Below, piece after piece: positions 8,359 through 18,116 of a stretch of DNA of 64,000 nucleotides. The notes beneath the pieces were generated by a model. It worked only from the letters and a program-made list of their open reading frames with translations. It was not told the DNA's origin and did no database searches. The position numbers and the translations under genes are program-made. The DNA is taken from positions 1 through 64,000 of IMG/VR virus record IMGVR_UViG_3300030117_007501; one strand, written 5' to 3'. Each line of letters opens with the position of its first letter. Positions within the stretch are counted from its first letter, which is position 1. The stretch comes from a virus.

Positions 8359-10601
8359 TGAAAAACTTTTTATTTTTATTGATGGCAGTATCTCTGCTAG
8401 CATGCGAAGACTCGGCAAAGACGTCAGACAAGGGAAGACTTGGAGATGCCGGCAATACATTCGGAAGCAGCAATAACTCTGATTCTCGACTGAGAATCGA
8501 GGATGCATACATCGAACCAGACATTTACATAAGGCTGATAGATGCCCGCCCGATAGTTGATGCTGTCATCGACGCGGCACCTCCACCTATTGTCTGTGAG
8601 AGGTACGGACTGCGAGAATCGTGTGATCTTCCGGCTTTTCTTGGACCCTGTGCGCAGGGAGAGAGAATTTGCCATTCAACTAGTTGGACTCAATGTACGC
8701 AAGTTAACTTCCCTAGGATGGAGGTGTGCGATGACATCGACAATGATTGTGATGGAAACGTAAATGAATCCCCGCAACAACTTGGTGGTGGCGCACAATC
8801 CCCTATTCTGTTTAGAAGTTGTTACGAGGGCAGACAAGGTTCTTCGAAAAATGGAGTCTGCAGGCCTGGCATTTCTGTTTGCCAGCAGCTCGCGAGGGAG
8901 ACAGACGCAGGAATAGAGTTCTTTTATGGTTATGGTGAGTGTGAAAACCAAGTATTGCCAACAGAGGAAGAGTGCGATAGCTTGGACAACGACTGCGACA
9001 ACAGTACGGACGAAGGGGTGCTAAATATTTGTCAGCAATGCGGCCCAGATCCCGTCGAGGTGTGCGACGGTATTGATAACGATTGTGACGAAGGTGTCGA
9101 TGAAAACTTGTTGAATTCTTGTGGTGAATGTGGAGTCGATCCAATTGAGGAGTGCGACGGCATCGATAATGACTGCGACGGCGCAACTGATGAATTGTTG
9201 CTGAATGCTTGCGGTGCTTGCGGAGATGTCCCTCGGGAGCTTTGTGATTTTGTAGATAACGATTGTGATGGCGCTATTGATGAGGACTTTGAACCAGGCA
9301 GTTGTGACTGTGAACACCCCGATTATGTCCCACAGCCAGAAGTTTGCAATGGGGTAGATGAAGATTGTGATGGGTTTGTTGATGAAGGACCAGGGGGTGG
9401 CCCGTTAACGATGCTTTGCTCTACTGATATACCCACTGGAGAAGTCATTCTTTATGAAAGAAGAGAGGATGGTCCTCAGTACGTTGCCGGAGATTGTAGA
9501 CTGGGTGCAGCGTTCTGCGAATCCAGAAGAGACGAGAACGGCGCACTTGAATATGGTTTTTTTGAGTGCTTGCAGGAAGTTCGCCCCGGTATCGAGCGGT
9601 GCAACGAAGAAGACGATGACTGCGATGGAGATATCGACGAGGACTTCGAACAGGGAATGGTGGCTGTCATGATGGTTATCGATGTCTCTGGTTCGATGCA
9701 GCAAGGTGAGTTGTGGGCAGCGTTCGACGCTACCAGAAATACAGTAGAGCGACTTTTTAATGACGGTGTAGCGGATGTTTGTTATATGCTGGCTGTTGTG
9801 GGCAATGATGATATGTTTGATCCCTACCTATATGCCCCGGCCGACAATTGCGTCCCCGGAGTTGAAGATCCTCCAGTTGTTCCGGTTGAAGATATGCGAG
9901 CTGCAATTGATGGACTTAGAGGTGCGATTAATGCGGGCATAGTTAACAGGGGTGGTGGCACGGAAAACACGCTAGATGCAATCGGCATGTTCCTAACAGA
10001 CGACTTAATCGACTGGGATAACGACGGAAACCCTGATGAGGTGCTGTGGAGCACGAACCGTCCAGACGCTCAATTGAGGGGAATCGAAGACTCTTGGACT
10101 GTAGACTTGAGCAGGTATAATCATCGTATTGTGGTTGTGTTGGGAGATGAGCGAGCCCAGGGAGTGAATTTTGATGCGTTCGCAGTTCAGCACGCAATGT
10201 TTATGGCAGGTGGGATGGTGTTCATCATCGGCCCTGATAATATTTTCGTCAGGCAAAGTTATGATCCTCTCTACGATGCCGGAGGGCAATATAGGAACGC
10301 AAGAGTCGGTGGCCCTCCTGGGCAGAACGAACAGGAAGTTCAGGATGCCGTGGTAGAGGCAATAGAGGAAGCAGCATGTATACAGGGAAGGCAGCAGCGT
10401 GATAATCCTGACGCAGGAGTGGAAGATGCAGGAGTTCAGGACGCAGGCGTTCCAGACGCCGCCCTTCCAAACGATGTAGGCGTTGACGCAGGTGCCGATT
10501 CGGGAATGGCATGTTACGAGCCAAAAAAAAAAGAAACATTCTTATGCGAAGGTTTTTACACGGTGGCTATGAATTGGCATCATATGAGGATGTGCTTCTA
10601 A
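8358..10601 (+). CDS. Lipoprotein with seven MopE-like motifs and a VWA domain
   Basis: Predicted outer-surface lipoprotein of 747 residues. A signal peptide ends in lipobox LLAC (C16, followed by E, favouring the outer membrane). Seven copies of a C-x3-D-(N/D/E)-D-C-D-x3-(D/N)-E motif (about residues 125-430) match the metal-binding motif of MopE-type proteins. A von Willebrand A domain follows, with MIDAS start DVSGSM at about 442. A DAGV-rich linker and a short cysteine-containing tail end it. Such proteins are common in Myxococcota and unexpected in a phage. A role in lysogenic-style surface change, superinfection exclusion or adsorption is only a guess. No late-type signals precede it. 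Confidence 0.88.
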   Translation: MKNFLFLLMAVSLLACEDSAKTSDKGRLGDAGNTFGSSNNSDSRLRIEDAYIEPDIYIRLIDARPIVDAVIDAAPPPIVCERYGLRESCDLPAFLGPCAQGERICHSTSWTQCTQVNFPRMEVCDDIDNDCDGNVNESPQQLGGGAQSPILFRSCYEGRQGSSKNGVCRPGISVCQQLARETDAGIEFFYGYGECENQVLPTEEECDSLDNDCDNSTDEGVLNICQQCGPDPVEVCDGIDNDCDEGVDENLLNSCGECGVDPIEECDGIDNDCDGATDELLLNACGACGDVPRELCDFVDNDCDGAIDEDFEPGSCDCEHPDYVPQPEVCNGVDEDCDGFVDEGPGGGPLTMLCSTDIPTGEVILYERREDGPQYVAGDCRLGAAFCESRRDENGALEYGFFECLQEVRPGIERCNEEDDDCDGDIDEDFEQGMVAVMMVIDVSGSMQQGELWAAFDATRNTVERLFNDGVADVCYMLAVVGNDDMFDPYLYAPADNCVPGVEDPPVVPVEDMRAAIDGLRGAINAGIVNRGGGTENTLDAIGMFLTDDLIDWDNDGNPDEVLWSTNRPDAQLRGIEDSWTVDLSRYNHRIVVVLGDERAQGVNFDAFAVQHAMFMAGGMVFIIGPDNIFVRQSYDPLYDAGGQYRNARVGGPPGQNEQEVQDAVVEAIEEAACIQGRQQRDNPDAGVEDAGVQDAGVPDAALPNDVGVDAGADSGMACYEPKKKETFLCEGFYTVAMNWHHMRMCF

Positions 10602-10602
10602 A

Positions 10603-11859
10603 ATGAGAAAGATAATCATACTTTTAACACTTTTTATTGCATGTGAGGATAATGCGGTGCCTACAACGCCTGTGGAGCTTGATAGTAGAGTGAGAGATGT
10701 TTCGGCTCAACCAGTTGATGTGTTTGTTGTGCCTGTTCCATTCATTGATATGCTTGTTAGCAATGTCGATATGGCGTCCCAAGTATGCTCTGAAGAGCTG
10801 TGTGATGCTCTTGATAATGACTGTGACGGAAAGCAGGATGAGGGCACATTTAATTGCAATACGGCATGTGGAGCTGGGGTGGCTCAATGTAGTGGGGGTA
10901 CGCTTGTCGATTGTACTGCGCCACCAGTATTTGAAGAATCATGCAATCTTGTCGACGATGACTGCGACGGAACGGTAGACGAGCTTTTAGTTAGGTTTTG
11001 TTATTCAGGACCCCTCAAAGCTGCTGGCGTCGGAAATTGCTCTGAGGGAGAACAGGTTTGTGAAAATGGCACTTGGGGAAACTTCGAAAATGACGCTTGG
11101 GTGCAAGACTTGTGCTTAGGCGAAGTGCACCCTTCTGCAGAAGTTTGCGATGGATTGGATAATGACTGCGACGGCGTGGTGGATTTCGGGGAAGGCATCC
11201 GTAACACAGATATTCTTTTTATCGTTGATTGGTCGAGTTCGATGGGTGTGCGGGTAAGCGCCACTCTCGAGGCATTGCAGAGGTTCTCAACGGAGTTCGC
11301 AGACGAGCAGGTAATTCAGTGGGGGTTGATAGTGGGCCCAATACCTGTGTTTGACGAGGAGAACCCTAGAGACAGGTATGAGATGTTGAGGTTGGTTTCC
11401 GATATTTCTCCCTTCAATGACTTCCTTAATCGCTTTCTTGAGCTTGAAAGAATCCATACGGGCGGAGTTGAGATGCTTTTAGACGCTGTATATCTATCTC
11501 TGAGAAACGTTAGTCAGGTTCAGGTTCACGATTTAAATCAATCTAGGTGGACTGGTGGTGCCGTATCTTCGCCTCTGTTGTCTGAGTTTTTCGTTAATTG
11601 GAGGAATGGTGCTGATAAGATTATAGTTTTATTTTCAGACGAGCCAGAGAGAACTTATATGAATCCGCCAAACACAATACATGTTGTGGGCCCAGCGCTC
11701 ATGTCAGCTGAGAGGTTAAAGATGCACACTTTTGCACTGGGGTTTTATGGATGGGACGAGTTGGCTATAGCCACTGGGGGAAGAAACTTCGAATTGTCAA
11801 GTGATGCAGACAGTATGTATGACAACCTCATGACTATCGTTTCAGGAGCGTGCCAATGA
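10603..11859 (+). CDS. Second MopE-like/VWA lipoprotein
   Basis: Shorter relative of the gene before, 418 residues. Signal peptide with lipobox FIAC, then three DNDCDG-type motifs (near residues 66, 113 and 183) and a VWA domain with MIDAS start DWSSSM at about 208. The shared architecture and one-base gap point to duplication and loss of four motifs. Both may bind calcium or copper through the motifs and a protein ligand through the VWA domain; partner unknown. Confidence 0.87.
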   Translation: MRKIIILLTLFIACEDNAVPTTPVELDSRVRDVSAQPVDVFVVPVPFIDMLVSNVDMASQVCSEELCDALDNDCDGKQDEGTFNCNTACGAGVAQCSGGTLVDCTAPPVFEESCNLVDDDCDGTVDELLVRFCYSGPLKAAGVGNCSEGEQVCENGTWGNFENDAWVQDLCLGEVHPSAEVCDGLDNDCDGVVDFGEGIRNTDILFIVDWSSSMGVRVSATLEALQRFSTEFADEQVIQWGLIVGPIPVFDEENPRDRYEMLRLVSDISPFNDFLNRFLELERIHTGGVEMLLDAVYLSLRNVSQVQVHDLNQSRWTGGAVSSPLLSEFFVNWRNGADKIIVLFSDEPERTYMNPPNTIHVVGPALMSAERLKMHTFALGFYGWDELAIATGGRNFELSSDADSMYDNLMTIVSGACQ

Positions 11860-12644
11860 GAAATCACAAGTATGGTTTTGAAGATATAGTGGTAGGGCAC
11901 AGTCTTACTGCCGTGCGGTATGCGTACGAAAACAACATTCCCCTAATATTGAACTCTAGAAGAAAGCCGTTTCCTTTCGATGAGGTGGAAGAAGTTGAAA
12001 TCCCAGAACTAAAACTTAAGACAACAAACGCCGAGACTGCTTGGTCATTTATAGTGTTAGAGCATGCCATGGCTGGAATGGTTCCTTTTGGTACCTCGAT
12101 AGATAACGTGAGAATCGGAAAAGGTAAGCTGTCAATATCTTTGGGAGGAGCGTTCAGTGTTCATGCTGATTTTAAAAAGTGCTTCTTGTTTGATAACGAA
12201 AATGTCGTCATCGAAGATGACGCAACTCAGGGTGATAGGGAAGAATATAGAGTTTTTGATTGGTTTAATGTTCGGAGCGGAGCTAAGCATGACATTGGAC
12301 TACTGGAGACTTCCGAAAGGTTTGTTAACAAGATTCATTTTTATAAGTCCGAGAGAGTGGACGGAAGTAAAAATGTCAGGGACTGCGTTTCAGAGTCATT
12401 CATGACTAGTGAAGAGTTGAACAGTTTCGATTCCTCTCCAACTGTTGTGAGATTTAAGGTGGAGAAGATGATGAAGGAGAGCGGGATTAGGGGCGCTAAG
12501 TGCGGCACAACTCTTTCCGGAAAGCAGAAGCACCTATCGATAAAGATAGAGCCCACCCGTCGTGAAAAGAGAGCCATAGGCAAGATAAGGTTTGAGGGCA
12601 ACAAATATATAGAAGTTATGAATTCGTCAGAAAGAGGGGCATAG
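11856..12644 (+). CDS. Unknown protein, possible nucleotide-binding N-terminus
   Basis: 262 residues. The start DIVVGHSLTAVRYAYEN looks like the first strand and glycine turn of a dinucleotide-binding fold, but the second glycine pattern is not convincing and no flavoprotein motif follows. ATG overlaps the preceding stop (ATGA); a GTG two codons upstream is less likely. Lies between the lipoproteins and a MazG-like enzyme. I do not assign a function. Confidence 0.7.
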   Translation: MRNHKYGFEDIVVGHSLTAVRYAYENNIPLILNSRRKPFPFDEVEEVEIPELKLKTTNAETAWSFIVLEHAMAGMVPFGTSIDNVRIGKGKLSISLGGAFSVHADFKKCFLFDNENVVIEDDATQGDREEYRVFDWFNVRSGAKHDIGLLETSERFVNKIHFYKSERVDGSKNVRDCVSESFMTSEELNSFDSSPTVVRFKVEKMMKESGIRGAKCGTTLSGKQKHLSIKIEPTRREKRAIGKIRFEGNKYIEVMNSSERGA

Positions 12645-12976
12645 TGGAAACGTATAATAAGCTTGTAAGGGATAAAGTGCCTGGAATCATAGACAGGGAT
12701 GGAAGATTTTGTAAATTTAAGATATTAGAAGATGATGAAGAGTACCTAGAACACTTAAAGTTTAAATTACTGGAGGAAGCTCAAGAGTTCGTTGATGATC
12801 CTAGTATTGAGGAGCTAGTGGACGTTTACGAGGTAATCGTCGCATTACTAGCTTATTCAAAGGTTTCACTTAGGGACATGTTTGAGTTGGCAGTTAGGAA
12901 GAGAAAGTACGCAGGAGGTTTTACGGCGAGAGTTTTTTTGGAAGAGGTGGACGTTGGAGACGGGAAGCAATCTTAA
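12644..12976 (+). CDS. MazG-like / PRA-PH-like nucleotide pyrophosphohydrolase
   Basis: 110 residues, all-alpha NTP pyrophosphatase type. The start YNKLVRDKVPGII is the classic opening of this group, followed by an LLEEAQEF helix carrying metal-binding glutamates and a second helix ELVDVYEVI. It would hydrolyse an NTP or alarmone-like nucleotide; substrate unknown. GTG start overlaps the stop before (TAGTG). Phage MazG proteins are often linked to host starvation signalling, which is not tested here. Confidence 0.85.
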   Translation: METYNKLVRDKVPGIIDRDGRFCKFKILEDDEEYLEHLKFKLLEEAQEFVDDPSIEELVDVYEVIVALLAYSKVSLRDMFELAVRKRKYAGGFTARVFLEEVDVGDGKQS

Positions 12977-13841
12977 AAACAACTTTCATCTTGCCGGCAT
13001 AGTTCCTGTCGCAAACTCTAACGTAGACTACGGATTGCCATGGGATAGTTCCTTGCAGATGATTGGGGAGTCGTATCTGGCAGTCGAAAGATCAGTCGTG
13101 GAGTGTGCATATGCCGGATGCGAAACAATATGGCTTGTCTGCAATGATGATGTTCAGCCTCTGATTAAGAAGAGGCTCGGAGACTACATCGAAGATCCTC
13201 TAAAGCTTAACAAGCACTTCTATGTCAAGTACCCTTCAGAACACAGAAGACAGATACCTATATTTTATACTCCGATTCACCCAAAAGACAGAGAAAGAAG
13301 GGACAGTTATGGATTCAGTGTTTTGCACGGCGCCTTAACTGCGTTCATAGTTTCTGACAAGATTAGTAAGTGGTTGACTCCTAGTAGGTATTTCGTGTCT
13401 TTTCCGTACGGGGTGCACGATCCATCTGTTGTGGCAAAATATAGGAGAGAGATATCTTCGACAAAGCCCTTCTTCTTGTCTTATCAGAACAAGACTGTTA
13501 GAGAAGGTATGCAGTTGCCATTTACGATGAATGCTAAAGAATATAATGAGTACCTTTGGAATATGAAAAACAAATGTACTGGTGGCAACTCATCGCTAGA
13601 TTATAAAAAAAGATGGAGTTCAAAGCATTTTTTACTTGACGAAATCTATAATTGTGCTAGAATAGAAGAATCAAAAGTAGTTGATTTGGATTGGCACTAC
13701 AACATTGAGGCTTGGGACAGTTATGCGGACTATATAGCGTCCGAGGAGTTTCGAAACTTAAAGCACCCTGGGGACAAAATGTTCAAGTATCACGAATATA
13801 GCAAGTTATTATTTAAAGGAGAAGAAAGTGGAAGAGATTAG
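12954..13841 (+). CDS. Possible nucleotidyltransferase (GT-A-like)
   Basis: 295 residues. The opening GIVPVANSNVDYGLPWDSSL, followed by AGCETIWLVCNDD, resembles a sugar-nucleotidyltransferase N-terminus (GT-A fold, P-loop-like turn then strand-turn with Asp). No full catalytic set can be proved by eye. The TTG start is chosen because GAGGTGG sits 6 bases upstream; a TTG 72 bases earlier would overlap the MazG-like gene much more. Confidence 0.55.
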   Translation: METGSNLKNNFHLAGIVPVANSNVDYGLPWDSSLQMIGESYLAVERSVVECAYAGCETIWLVCNDDVQPLIKKRLGDYIEDPLKLNKHFYVKYPSEHRRQIPIFYTPIHPKDRERRDSYGFSVLHGALTAFIVSDKISKWLTPSRYFVSFPYGVHDPSVVAKYRREISSTKPFFLSYQNKTVREGMQLPFTMNAKEYNEYLWNMKNKCTGGNSSLDYKKRWSSKHFLLDEIYNCARIEESKVVDLDWHYNIEAWDSYADYIASEEFRNLKHPGDKMFKYHEYSKLLFKGEESGRD

Positions 13842-14055
13842 AAACCTATACGATGAAATCCCGTATCATGTGAAAGATTCAGCAGGAATGGCATACACGT
13901 TTGATAGCCTGACTAACGATAAGCAATTCCTATTGCAAGAAATCTATAATATGGCCCGCTCACCTGAGTCCTTTTCTCGCGGAGAAGAACTGATTGAAGA
14001 GTTAACCGCTATTGCAGCTGAACTGGAGAACGTAATTGCCGACATCAGAAACTAG
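13828..14055 (+). CDS. Small unknown protein before dnaE
   Basis: 75 residues, acidic and helical, ending in a probable coiled coil. GTG start with AAAGGAGAA just upstream; overlaps genes on both sides (14 and 20 bases), so it is translationally coupled to dnaE. No family recognised. Confidence 0.65.
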   Translation: MEEIRNLYDEIPYHVKDSAGMAYTFDSLTNDKQFLLQEIYNMARSPESFSRGEELIEELTAIAAELENVIADIRN

Positions 14056-17000
14056 AATCAAGCCAGAAATCCCTTTTGTTGGGCTTCACGCACATTCGGT
14101 AGCGGGAAGTATTTTTGATGCATTGGGTTACCCCCAAGAGCACATGGATTTTGCGTATGAGAATGGGATGGATGCCCTTGCCCTTACGGATCACGGAAAC
14201 GCCAATGGGTTGGCGTATCAGGTTTTGCATGCCAAAAAGATGCATGCAGAAGGAAAGAACTTTAAGCCTATTTTCGGGTGTGAGGCATATTTTATTCCGT
14301 CTATTGCAAATTGGAAGGAAGAGTATGAAAAGTCCAAGCTTGAAAAGAAGCGAGGCAAGAAGGAAGATCTGCAGAGTGGCACAACTGTTGAGAACGAGGA
14401 GTCCAAGAAGAAGATTAAGTCTATCCTAAATAGGAGAAGGCATTTGATACTCTTGGCTCAAAATCAAGAAGGGCTCAAGAACATCTTCAAGATGATTTCG
14501 ACGTCATACGATTCGGATCATTTTTATCGATATCCTCGCGTCGACTATGCTATGCTAAAGAAGCATAACGAGGGAGTAATCGCGGCATCGGCATGCTTGG
14601 GTGGAGTGTACGCTGGAAACTATTGGGAAAATAGAGAAACCGGTGCAGATGCTGTTCTTGATGCAATGAGAACTACAACGCAAAAGATGCAATCTATTTT
14701 CGGTGATAGGTGGTATGGGGAGCTGCAGTGGAACAACGTGCCAGAGCAGCATGACTTAAACCAGTATATTATTCAGATGCATCATGAGTTCGGAATCCCC
14801 CTCATCTCTACTGCTGACAGTCACTATCCAAACGCAGAAGCCTGGAAAGATAGAGAGCTGTATAAACGACTAGGATGGCTCGGAAAAGGCTCACCAGAGT
14901 GGTTAAGCATGGAGCTTCCTGTGGAGGTTGACGAGATTGGATACGAGCTATACCCCAAAAACGGGGATGAGATGTGGGAAGCCTACAACAAGTACTCCAA
15001 GGAGTGCGGTGTTGAATATGATGACGATTTGGTGCTAAACTCTATTACAGAGTCTTATCGCATCGCGCATGATAGGATTGAAACGTTCCTGCCAGACAAC
15101 ACAGTCAGGTTGCCGGACTTCGTGGTACCAGACGGGCTTAGTGCAACCGACGCGCTGGCAAAGCTTTGCATGGAGGGCGCCCGAACTCTAGGTTTCGGAG
15201 ACGAGCAGGAATATATCGACAGGCTTGACAGGGAAATTGAAGTCATCGATAGTAGAGGGTTCAGCAAGTACTTTCTCACGATGAAGGCTATAGCAGATAG
15301 GGCAACAAAGAGCCAGCTCGTAGGCGCAGGAAGAGGTTCTGCAGCCGGCGCACTGGTATCTTATGCTCTGGGTATTACACAGGTAGATCCAATTAAGTAC
15401 GGGTTACAGTTTGAGAGATTCTTGACAAAGGGGGGTTCGGGTTATCCGGATATCGATTACGATGTGAGTTCTCCGATGGATTTGAAGGAAGAGCTGATTA
15501 CTGAGTGGGGCGATGATACAGTTGTTCCAATTACAAACTGGAACACCCTGCAGTTGCGCTCTCTAATTAAAGATATTTCTAAGTTCTATGAGGTGCCATT
15601 CACTGAGGTTAACAATGTTACGGGCAAGATGCTCTTTGAGGCAACTCCCTTAGCAAAGAAAAAGCACGGCATCACTGCTGGGGTGTATGTTCCCACATTT
15701 GAAGAAGTAATGGAATTTTCGGAAACGCTGAAAAAATTCTTAGTAAAATATCCGAGAATTAAGACTCACGTAGAGTCGCTCTATGGGCAAGTCCGTTCGG
15801 CTAGTCGACACGCAGGAGGTGTTGTTATCGGAGAGAATCTGGACGAGTGGATGCCCATGATTAACAGTGGAGGTGTCCGACAGACACCATGGAGTGAAGG
15901 ACAAAATGTACGACATTTGGAACCAATGGGTTTTATTAAATTTGATATACTGGGACTTGCTTCTCTCAGGATGATAGAGGGGGCTGTACGCCATATCTTG
16001 CAAAGACACGAGGGGATTGAAAATCCCACATTTGAAGACGTGAAGGGATTTTACGAAAAGAATCTGCACCCGGAAGTCATTGACTTGGACGACAAGCAGG
16101 TATGGGACAATATCTTTCACGATGGTAAGTGGGTTGGCATCTTCCAGTTTACTGAAAACGGAGCCCAGTCTTTTTGCAAGAGAGCGACACCAAACAACAT
16201 CATTGAGCTTGCAGCCATCACCTCAATCTATCGCCCCGGCCCTCTCGGTGCTGGCGTAGATAAGAAGTTTATTGCAGCAAAGAACGCTCCCGATGAAGTC
16301 GAATATGCTAATGACATTGTGAGAGAAGTGACTGAAGAGACATTCGGATTTCTTATCTTTCAGGAGCAGATTGCTATGTTGGCTCACCGTCTTGGTAAGG
16401 ACTTATCTCTTGATGAGGGTAACAAGCTTCGCAAACTATTGACAAAGAAGGGTACGGGAGAGGTACAGGAACAGAAGGACAAGATATATTCTAAGTTTCT
16501 GGATGGCTGTTTGGAGAAGGGACTTGAGAAGTGGCAAGCAAAAGAGCTGTGGGACACTTTTGAGTATTTTTCCGGATACGGCTTTAACAAATCTCATGCT
16601 GTGTCATATTGCGTTCTATCCTTTCAGTGCGCCTGGCTCATGAACTACTATCCTGCAGAGTGGATGGCAGCATTTCTTGATAAGGAGCCGGAAACAAGGA
16701 AGGAAAAAGCTATTAATGTGGCTAAGGCACACGGGTTTAGTATCGAGCCACTGAATGTCAATACCTCGGGTTCAGTTTGGGAGATTTCAGAAGATGGAAA
16801 GACTTTGATTCAACCTCTGACATCTATCAAGGGACTGGGCGAGAAAGCAATTGAGCAGATTATTGACAATCGTCCGTTTAATACTGTTGAGGATTTTCTT
16901 TTCAATGAGAACATTGTCTATTCTAAGCTAAACAAGAAAGCGCTAGATGTTCTTTCCCGCTCAGGTGCTCTTAAGCCATTGGTGGACGAAAGATTTGAGG

Positions 17001-17479
17001 GTACCAAGCACTTTTGGAGTGCGGTGGCTGTTGATCGCCCACGAAAGGAAAAGCACCTGCTAGAGAACATTGAGAAGTACGCACCAGAGGGCGACTTCAC
17101 TGAGGAGGAGGAGATTCAATATCTTGTTGACTTAACTGGGGTGTTCCCGTTTAACTTGGTGTTGTCTGATCATATTGTGAGTAGCCTGGAAAAGAACTAC
17201 ATTCCACCTATCTCAGAGTACGATCCTCAGTTGTCTGCTGGTGTTGTGTGGTTCGTGCCACGCGAGGTTATCAAGAAGAAGACGCGCAACGGTAAGGACT
17301 ATTATCTGATTCGCGTCATTGATAGCAACAGCGAGACGAACACTATCAAGTGTTGGGGCGTTCGCCCAGACAAGGACGTGGTTAGGGTTAATCGCCCTTA
17401 TTTGGCAAAGCTTCAATGGGACGCTCAGTGGGGCTTCTCGACAAGAAGCATCGGAAGAACCTTCAGGATGTTGGCGTGA
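14036..17479 (+). CDS. dnaE: DNA polymerase III alpha subunit (DnaE type)
   Basis: C-family replicative polymerase of 1147 residues, the size of bacterial DnaE. An N-terminal PHP domain keeps what look like all its metal ligands in order: HAH (18-20), TDHG (51-54), GCE, the RHL histidine, ASAC and DSH; this set is lost in E. coli DnaE and gives proofreading in species that keep it. The palm has GAGRGSAAGA (about 427-436) and PDIDYD (about 471-476) with catalytic aspartates. A helix-hairpin-helix IKGLGEKA and a C-terminal OB-like domain follow. TTG start inside the gene before, with GGAGAA upstream. No separate proofreading subunit is seen here. Confidence 0.94.
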   Translation: MPTSETRIKPEIPFVGLHAHSVAGSIFDALGYPQEHMDFAYENGMDALALTDHGNANGLAYQVLHAKKMHAEGKNFKPIFGCEAYFIPSIANWKEEYEKSKLEKKRGKKEDLQSGTTVENEESKKKIKSILNRRRHLILLAQNQEGLKNIFKMISTSYDSDHFYRYPRVDYAMLKKHNEGVIAASACLGGVYAGNYWENRETGADAVLDAMRTTTQKMQSIFGDRWYGELQWNNVPEQHDLNQYIIQMHHEFGIPLISTADSHYPNAEAWKDRELYKRLGWLGKGSPEWLSMELPVEVDEIGYELYPKNGDEMWEAYNKYSKECGVEYDDDLVLNSITESYRIAHDRIETFLPDNTVRLPDFVVPDGLSATDALAKLCMEGARTLGFGDEQEYIDRLDREIEVIDSRGFSKYFLTMKAIADRATKSQLVGAGRGSAAGALVSYALGITQVDPIKYGLQFERFLTKGGSGYPDIDYDVSSPMDLKEELITEWGDDTVVPITNWNTLQLRSLIKDISKFYEVPFTEVNNVTGKMLFEATPLAKKKHGITAGVYVPTFEEVMEFSETLKKFLVKYPRIKTHVESLYGQVRSASRHAGGVVIGENLDEWMPMINSGGVRQTPWSEGQNVRHLEPMGFIKFDILGLASLRMIEGAVRHILQRHEGIENPTFEDVKGFYEKNLHPEVIDLDDKQVWDNIFHDGKWVGIFQFTENGAQSFCKRATPNNIIELAAITSIYRPGPLGAGVDKKFIAAKNAPDEVEYANDIVREVTEETFGFLIFQEQIAMLAHRLGKDLSLDEGNKLRKLLTKKGTGEVQEQKDKIYSKFLDGCLEKGLEKWQAKELWDTFEYFSGYGFNKSHAVSYCVLSFQCAWLMNYYPAEWMAAFLDKEPETRKEKAINVAKAHGFSIEPLNVNTSGSVWEISEDGKTLIQPLTSIKGLGEKAIEQIIDNRPFNTVEDFLFNENIVYSKLNKKALDVLSRSGALKPLVDERFEGTKHFWSAVAVDRPRKEKHLLENIEKYAPEGDFTEEEEIQYLVDLTGVFPFNLVLSDHIVSSLEKNYIPPISEYDPQLSAGVVWFVPREVIKKKTRNGKDYYLIRVIDSNSETNTIKCWGVRPDKDVVRVNRPYLAKLQWDAQWGFSTRSIGRTFRMLA

Positions 17480-17495
17480 GAGGGGCACAAGTACA

Positions 17496-18116
17496 ATGGC
17501 TAAATTAACTGGATTACCAGCCAAGTTGATGGCTCAGCGGTATAAAGCTGCCCTAGAGGAGAAAGGCTACGCTTTTTTTGAAAGTGGAGATTTTAACCTA
17601 AACATAGTGGGTGTTAGAAATGACTCAGGTAGTGCAGATAAGTTTGACGACTTTATCGCACTTGTATATAAAGTATCAGGCGACTGGGTTTGTGATATAT
17701 ATAACGCGACAACAGAGCCAGGCACAAGAATACTGCGCAAGCCCATAAACCCTAAAGGAACTGCCATCTTGGTGCCGAACCAATATCGTTCGACATATAA
17801 GATAGACACTCATGGTGCTAAAAGAAGATATACAGCCCTATGTCAGAGGAGTGGCAAAGTTAGTGTCTGGAGAGATGGAAACAAGGATTCAACACCAGAT
17901 TATGTTGGTGTAGAAGACGAAGGTATGTACGGAATCAACATTCATCGCCACTGGGGTTCGGATGAAAGAGAATACACAGATGGTGTTTCTGCGGGGTGTC
18001 AGGTGTTTCAGGACAGTAAGGACTTTTATGAATTCATGGACACTTGCAATCGCGCAGCTGACAGGTGGGGTAATTCTTTTACGTACACTCTCATCAAAGA
18101 GGGTGATTTGGCATGA
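17496..18116 (+). CDS. L,D-transpeptidase-like protein
   Basis: 206 residues. The C-terminal half has NIH (H150), 14 residues, then SAGC (S165, C168), fitting the H-x14-17-(S/T)-x-G-C signature of YkuD-type L,D-transpeptidases, though the usual following Arg/His is Gln. It may cut or modify peptidoglycan during lysis or entry; no signal peptide is seen. ATG is chosen with GAGAGGGG about 11 bases before it; the frame is open far upstream inside dnaE but that start has no support. Confidence 0.6.
   Translation: MAKLTGLPAKLMAQRYKAALEEKGYAFFESGDFNLNIVGVRNDSGSADKFDDFIALVYKVSGDWVCDIYNATTEPGTRILRKPINPKGTAILVPNQYRSTYKIDTHGAKRRYTALCQRSGKVSVWRDGNKDSTPDYVGVEDEGMYGINIHRHWGSDEREYTDGVSAGCQVFQDSKDFYEFMDTCNRAADRWGNSFTYTLIKEGDLA

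Noticed and set aside
8812-9186. Open frame on the minus strand opposite the DNDCDG repeats
   Set aside because: Mirror of the repeated plus-strand motifs; no ribosome site, and low-complexity Arg/His-rich product.
12882-12953. Upstream TTG start for the possible nucleotidyltransferase
   Set aside because: Would overlap the MazG-like gene by 95 bases; GAGGTGG before the later TTG is better.
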